39,231 nucleotides of DNA, taken from NCBI GenBank assembly GCA_002084875.1, contig NBMH01000013.1:1-39231 (forward strand), in the 5' to 3' direction. Below, piece by piece: positions 36,997-39,231 of this stretch. Source of the DNA: Anaerolineaceae bacterium 4572_78 (GTDB lineage Bacteria; Chloroflexota; Anaerolineae; 4572-78). Numbering within the stretch: the first letter of the stretch is position 1; every line of letters begins with the position of its first letter. The position numbers were made by a program, and so were the translations under genes. A model generated the notes under the pieces. It did not search any database, was not told where the DNA came from, and was given only the letters and a program-made list of their open reading frames with translations.

Positions 36997-37401
36997 CTAC
37001 TCCCAATAAAAGGTTAATGTTTCACTTGAAGGACTAATTTGAACACCTTCATTATTTTCTACATGTACATGCCAATGATACGCTCGTCCAGTTGATTGGT
37101 CAGCTTTACCGTAATAATCTCGAGGAACTATCCAGGCGGGTTCCTTCACATTGGCACCACCAAAAGAAGTTTCACCATTTTCCATCCAACTCAATCGAAC
37201 CGCATACCATTCATCAGAAGCAAGTGCACCTTCGACATGCCATTCCAAATTAATGATTTCCTCCGTTGCATAATGAGGACTATCACGCTTAGTCAATACA
37301 GGTTTTTCAAAACGTAGAGCGGGCGTGGGAATTACTGTCGGAGTTGAGGTTGGAAAAGGTGTCGGTGTAAATGTCGGTGGCGGTGTGAAAGTGGGCAACA
37401 A
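36997..37401 (-). CDS. Fibronectin-III-like C-terminal part of a frame-broken zinc-ribbon membrane protein
   Basis: The ORF encodes 134 residues: a Thr/Pro linker (PTFTPPPTFTPTPFPT) and one beta-sandwich domain. The domain has INLEWHVEG, DEWYAVRLSW, RAYHWHVHVEN and a last strand SETLTFYWE. In Chloroflexota such FN3-like ends (WxPV-DEWY-V-YYWRVxV-S-E-FxW) close exported or membrane proteins with Pro/Thr linkers. There is no signal peptide. The upstream ORF at 37307-37783 carries zinc ribbon, membrane helix and linker and overlaps this one in another frame inside an Ile-Pro-Thr-Asn/Asp repeat. They are one gene with a frameshift near 37486-37492. Confidence 0.72.
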   Translation of the reverse strand: MLPTFTPPPTFTPTPFPTSTPTVIPTPALRFEKPVLTKRDSPHYATEEIINLEWHVEGALASDEWYAVRLSWMENGETSFGGANVKEPAWIVPRDYYGKADQSTGRAYHWHVHVENNEGVQISPSSETLTFYWE

Positions 37402-37783
37402 TGCGATTTTTGTTGGTGTCGGAATATCGGTTGGAATATTGGTCGGGATATCGGTTGGAATATTGGTCGGGATATTGGTCGGGATATAACGTAGAAGTGT
37501 GTGTTAACGTCGGGGTAGGTGTTTCAGTGGCAGGGTCAACCATAGATACAACCTGTTTGGATGTGTGTTCAATTTGTTCTACAGTTTGTTCTATGTTTGG
37601 GATATAACTTTGATAGGCGAAAAAGCCAATTCCTGCCAAAATAATAATCATTCCCCATGTCAAATAGGGGAAAGATACCGATTCTAAATTTGAGCCACAA
37701 TTCGGACAAACATGGAATATATCACGTGTCTTATGACCACATTTTTTACATCGAATAAAACGTACTGAGCTTACTTTAGCCAT
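37307..37783 (-). CDS. Zinc-ribbon membrane protein, N-terminal part of a frame-broken gene
   Basis: ATG 37783 has AGGAGTAAACAC upstream; a longer frame from 37906 has no site. The N-terminal zinc ribbon uses Cys12, Cys15, Cys26 and Cys29 (RCKKCGHKTRDIFHVCPNCG), then a membrane helix (WGMIIILAGIGFFAYQSYI) and a linker ETPTPTLTHTSTL. The frame then reads YPDQYPDQYSNRY, a shifted reading of Ile-Pro-Thr-Asn repeats, and ends in Asp/Asn/Thr-rich sequence. The 24-bp units (ggaatattggtcgggatatc plus ggtt) at about 37431-37490 code for the linker. The shift of one base separates the FN3-like domain at 36997-37401. Confidence 0.7.
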   Translation of the reverse strand: MAKVSSVRFIRCKKCGHKTRDIFHVCPNCGSNLESVSFPYLTWGMIIILAGIGFFAYQSYIPNIEQTVEQIEHTSKQVVSMVDPATETPTPTLTHTSTLYPDQYPDQYSNRYPDQYSNRYSDTNKNRIVAHFHTATDIYTDTFSNLNSDSNSHARSTF

Positions 37784-37844
37784 GTGTTTACTCCTGATTA
37801 GTACTAAGAGGGACAAAACTCGCTTTTTCCCTCCAAGCAGGATA

Positions 37845-39140
37845 CTATCCTCCAATTCCAAACATGTTAGACCAATCGGGTACATCAATTGGATTACTGA
37901 CATCATAAATAGTAATTACTACCATTAAAACCATCAAAAATGCTAAACCGATTAAATGAACCGCTCCTTCTTTTTCAGGCGAAATACGTCTGCCACGAAT
38001 TGCCTCAATGATGATAAACATTATCCGTCCACCATCTAAAGCAGGGATGGGCAACAAATTTGTGACAGCTAAAGCAGCACTGATTAATGCCGTTACAAGC
38101 AAAATAGGATAAAGTACACCTTGTGCAACCGTTTCACCTATAGCAGAGCCAGCAATATCATAAATGCCAACAGGTCCAACCGGTCGAGCATCTTCAGCAG
38201 AAATCGTCTTTCGCATTATGGCAACGGGGATTAAAAAAGGGCTAATTGCTATATTGACCGTTGCTGATGTTGCCTTAACAAAAGCCTCACCAATAGAATA
38301 CTTTGTTATTCGTTGCCCGATGGGTCGAGTTTGAATAGCAATTCCCATCGCCCCCTCACCTGGTGGTGAATTCACACGCGGGACAAGACTTATTTGCAAT
38401 TCTGATTCATTCCGCAGAATTTTTAAAGTTATCTCTTGTCCTCGCTTGGTTTGGGTATAATTTGCCACATCGGAAGTTGTTTCTACCACCACATCATCAA
38501 CTTGAAAAATAATGTCATTAATTTGAATACCAACCTGTTCAGCTGGTGAATTAGGAGCAATATCAGCTATGAATGTTTCACCAATTGGTTCAGGTGAACC
38601 TGTCATGAACATAATAGTAAAGATAACCACAGCGGCTATCAGATTCATGACCGAGCCGGCTGACAACACAATAAGACGGGCTGTCTTACTTTTGCTGGCA
38701 AAACTACCTGGTGCAGTTGGGTCTTCCTCACCTAGCATTTTAACATAACCGCCAAACGGAATCCAATTTAGAACATACTCTGTCGGCTTTTCCAAATAAG
38801 TTACCCGAGTTGATGACTTGGTACCATCGCTCTCATCAGGGTCTACAATTTCAATATGTGTTACTTCATCTTGACCATCGGCACGGGGTTCAGTCTGAAC
38901 ATAAACATCAGAACCAATTTCCAAATCTTTTGGCACATCCGTTTTGCGACCAATGATATATTTCTGTTCATCTAATCCTAACTTTCCTTCGTCTTGCCAT
39001 AACTTAACGGCTCGGGGTGGAAACCCAATGGCAAACTCCTCTACTACAATCCCTACTTTTTTAGCAGTGATAAAATGCCCCAATTCATGGACAAATACTA
39101 GAAAACTTAACATTATGACAAATGCAATGATTGTTATCAT
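37845..39140 (-). CDS. rseP: Site-2 intramembrane metalloprotease (M50B, RseP-like)
   Basis: The protein is 431 residues. The first membrane segment carries the zinc site VHELGH (His18, Glu19, His22); the third metal ligand is in NLLPIPALDGGR near the C-terminus. PFGGYVKMLGEED lies after the second cytoplasmic part, and a PDZ domain is centred on IAPNSPAEQVGIQINDII (about 190-260). It cuts anti-sigma factors and other membrane proteins within the bilayer. The loop between the first helix and FGGYVKM is unusually long, about 90 acidic residues rather than a short link. GAGGTAATTTAC stands before ATG 39140. The ECF sigma/anti-sigma locus 4 kb away is a possible client, by position only. Confidence 0.92.
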   Translation of the reverse strand: MITIIAFVIMLSFLVFVHELGHFITAKKVGIVVEEFAIGFPPRAVKLWQDEGKLGLDEQKYIIGRKTDVPKDLEIGSDVYVQTEPRADGQDEVTHIEIVDPDESDGTKSSTRVTYLEKPTEYVLNWIPFGGYVKMLGEEDPTAPGSFASKSKTARLIVLSAGSVMNLIAAVVIFTIMFMTGSPEPIGETFIADIAPNSPAEQVGIQINDIIFQVDDVVVETTSDVANYTQTKRGQEITLKILRNESELQISLVPRVNSPPGEGAMGIAIQTRPIGQRITKYSIGEAFVKATSATVNIAISPFLIPVAIMRKTISAEDARPVGPVGIYDIAGSAIGETVAQGVLYPILLVTALISAALAVTNLLPIPALDGGRIMFIIIEAIRGRRISPEKEGAVHLIGLAFLMVLMVVITIYDVSNPIDVPDWSNMFGIGG

Positions 39141-39193
39141 GTAAATTACCTCTAAGATATAAAAAGGCTAAAAATATTTCTACCTGCATGAGA

Positions 39194-39221
39194 ATTATAC
39201 CGATGCAAAAATAAAATGCAA
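39194..39221 (-). promoter_or_regulatory. Promoter of rseP
   Basis: On the minus strand TTGCAT (39216-39221), a 16-bp spacer and a perfect TATAAT (39194-39199) lie about 55 bp before the ATG at 39140. The -35 box has two to three mismatches; a TTTGCA one base upstream would give 17 bp. Confidence 0.5.
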
Positions 39222-39231
39222 ACATGAGGTG

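Overview
The window is a low-GC, gene-dense chromosomal segment. It most resembles a Chloroflexota (Anaerolineae-like) bacterium. The pointers are lipoproteins and membrane proteins with long Thr/Pro linkers, multihaem cytochromes with a HybA/NrfD-type module, animal-type alpha-amylase and pullulanase, stand-alone PD-(D/E)XK proteins, and many small palindromic intergenic repeats. This assignment is inferred from protein style only; there is no rRNA or tRNA here.

Layout. 1-99: C-terminal end of an AIM24-family protein. 221-1246: exported double-rhodanese protein with an LPXTG-like tail. 1607-2413: coiled-coil DUF3782-like protein. 2579-8715 (minus): redox operon coding a 21-haem membrane-anchored cytochrome, a Tat-exported four-cluster ferredoxin, an NrfD/HybB-type quinone-interacting subunit and an 11-haem lipoprotein cytochrome cut by an in-frame TGA. 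Its order recalls the Hmc/Tmc transmembrane electron-transfer complexes. 9019-12057: trehalose synthase with a lipoprotein. 12307-15949: PD-(D/E)XK protein, YchF, M42 aminopeptidase and a sigma-like factor. 16255-18790: PGRP-type amidase with cohesin and dockerin modules, frame-broken. 19057-19653: second PD-(D/E)XK protein. 20018-23721: secreted alpha-amylase and pullulanase, probably one frame-broken amylopullulanase. 24143-28484: glycosyltransferase, third PD-(D/E)XK protein, a small protein plus C39-like peptidase pair, and a sulfatase-fold enzyme. 28509-30843: HAS-barrel-like protein, RodZ-like protein and a membrane protein. 31050-32863: ABC exporter. 32981-34686: ECF sigma factor and frame-broken anti-sigma factor. 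34752-36707: Hedgehog-N-like lipoprotein, MoxR-type ATPase lacking about 50 residues, and a Trypco1 protein. 36997-37783: zinc-ribbon membrane protein, frame-broken. 37845-39140: RseP.

Two themes stand out. First, at least five genes are interrupted by a nonsense codon or frameshift, and all five products are exported or membrane-anchored. Three of the breaks lie in or at repetitive linkers or binding modules, while cytoplasmic housekeeping genes are intact. Second, intergenic gaps are filled by several families of short palindromes and by a MITE-like element of about 130 bp with three full copies and one fragment.

The most novel candidates are the Hedgehog-N-like lipoprotein beside the Trypco1/MoxR pair, the 21-haem redox complex, the small protein plus C39-like bicistron, and the breakpoints in surface-protein linkers. 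All family assignments come from reading motifs; no database search was run.
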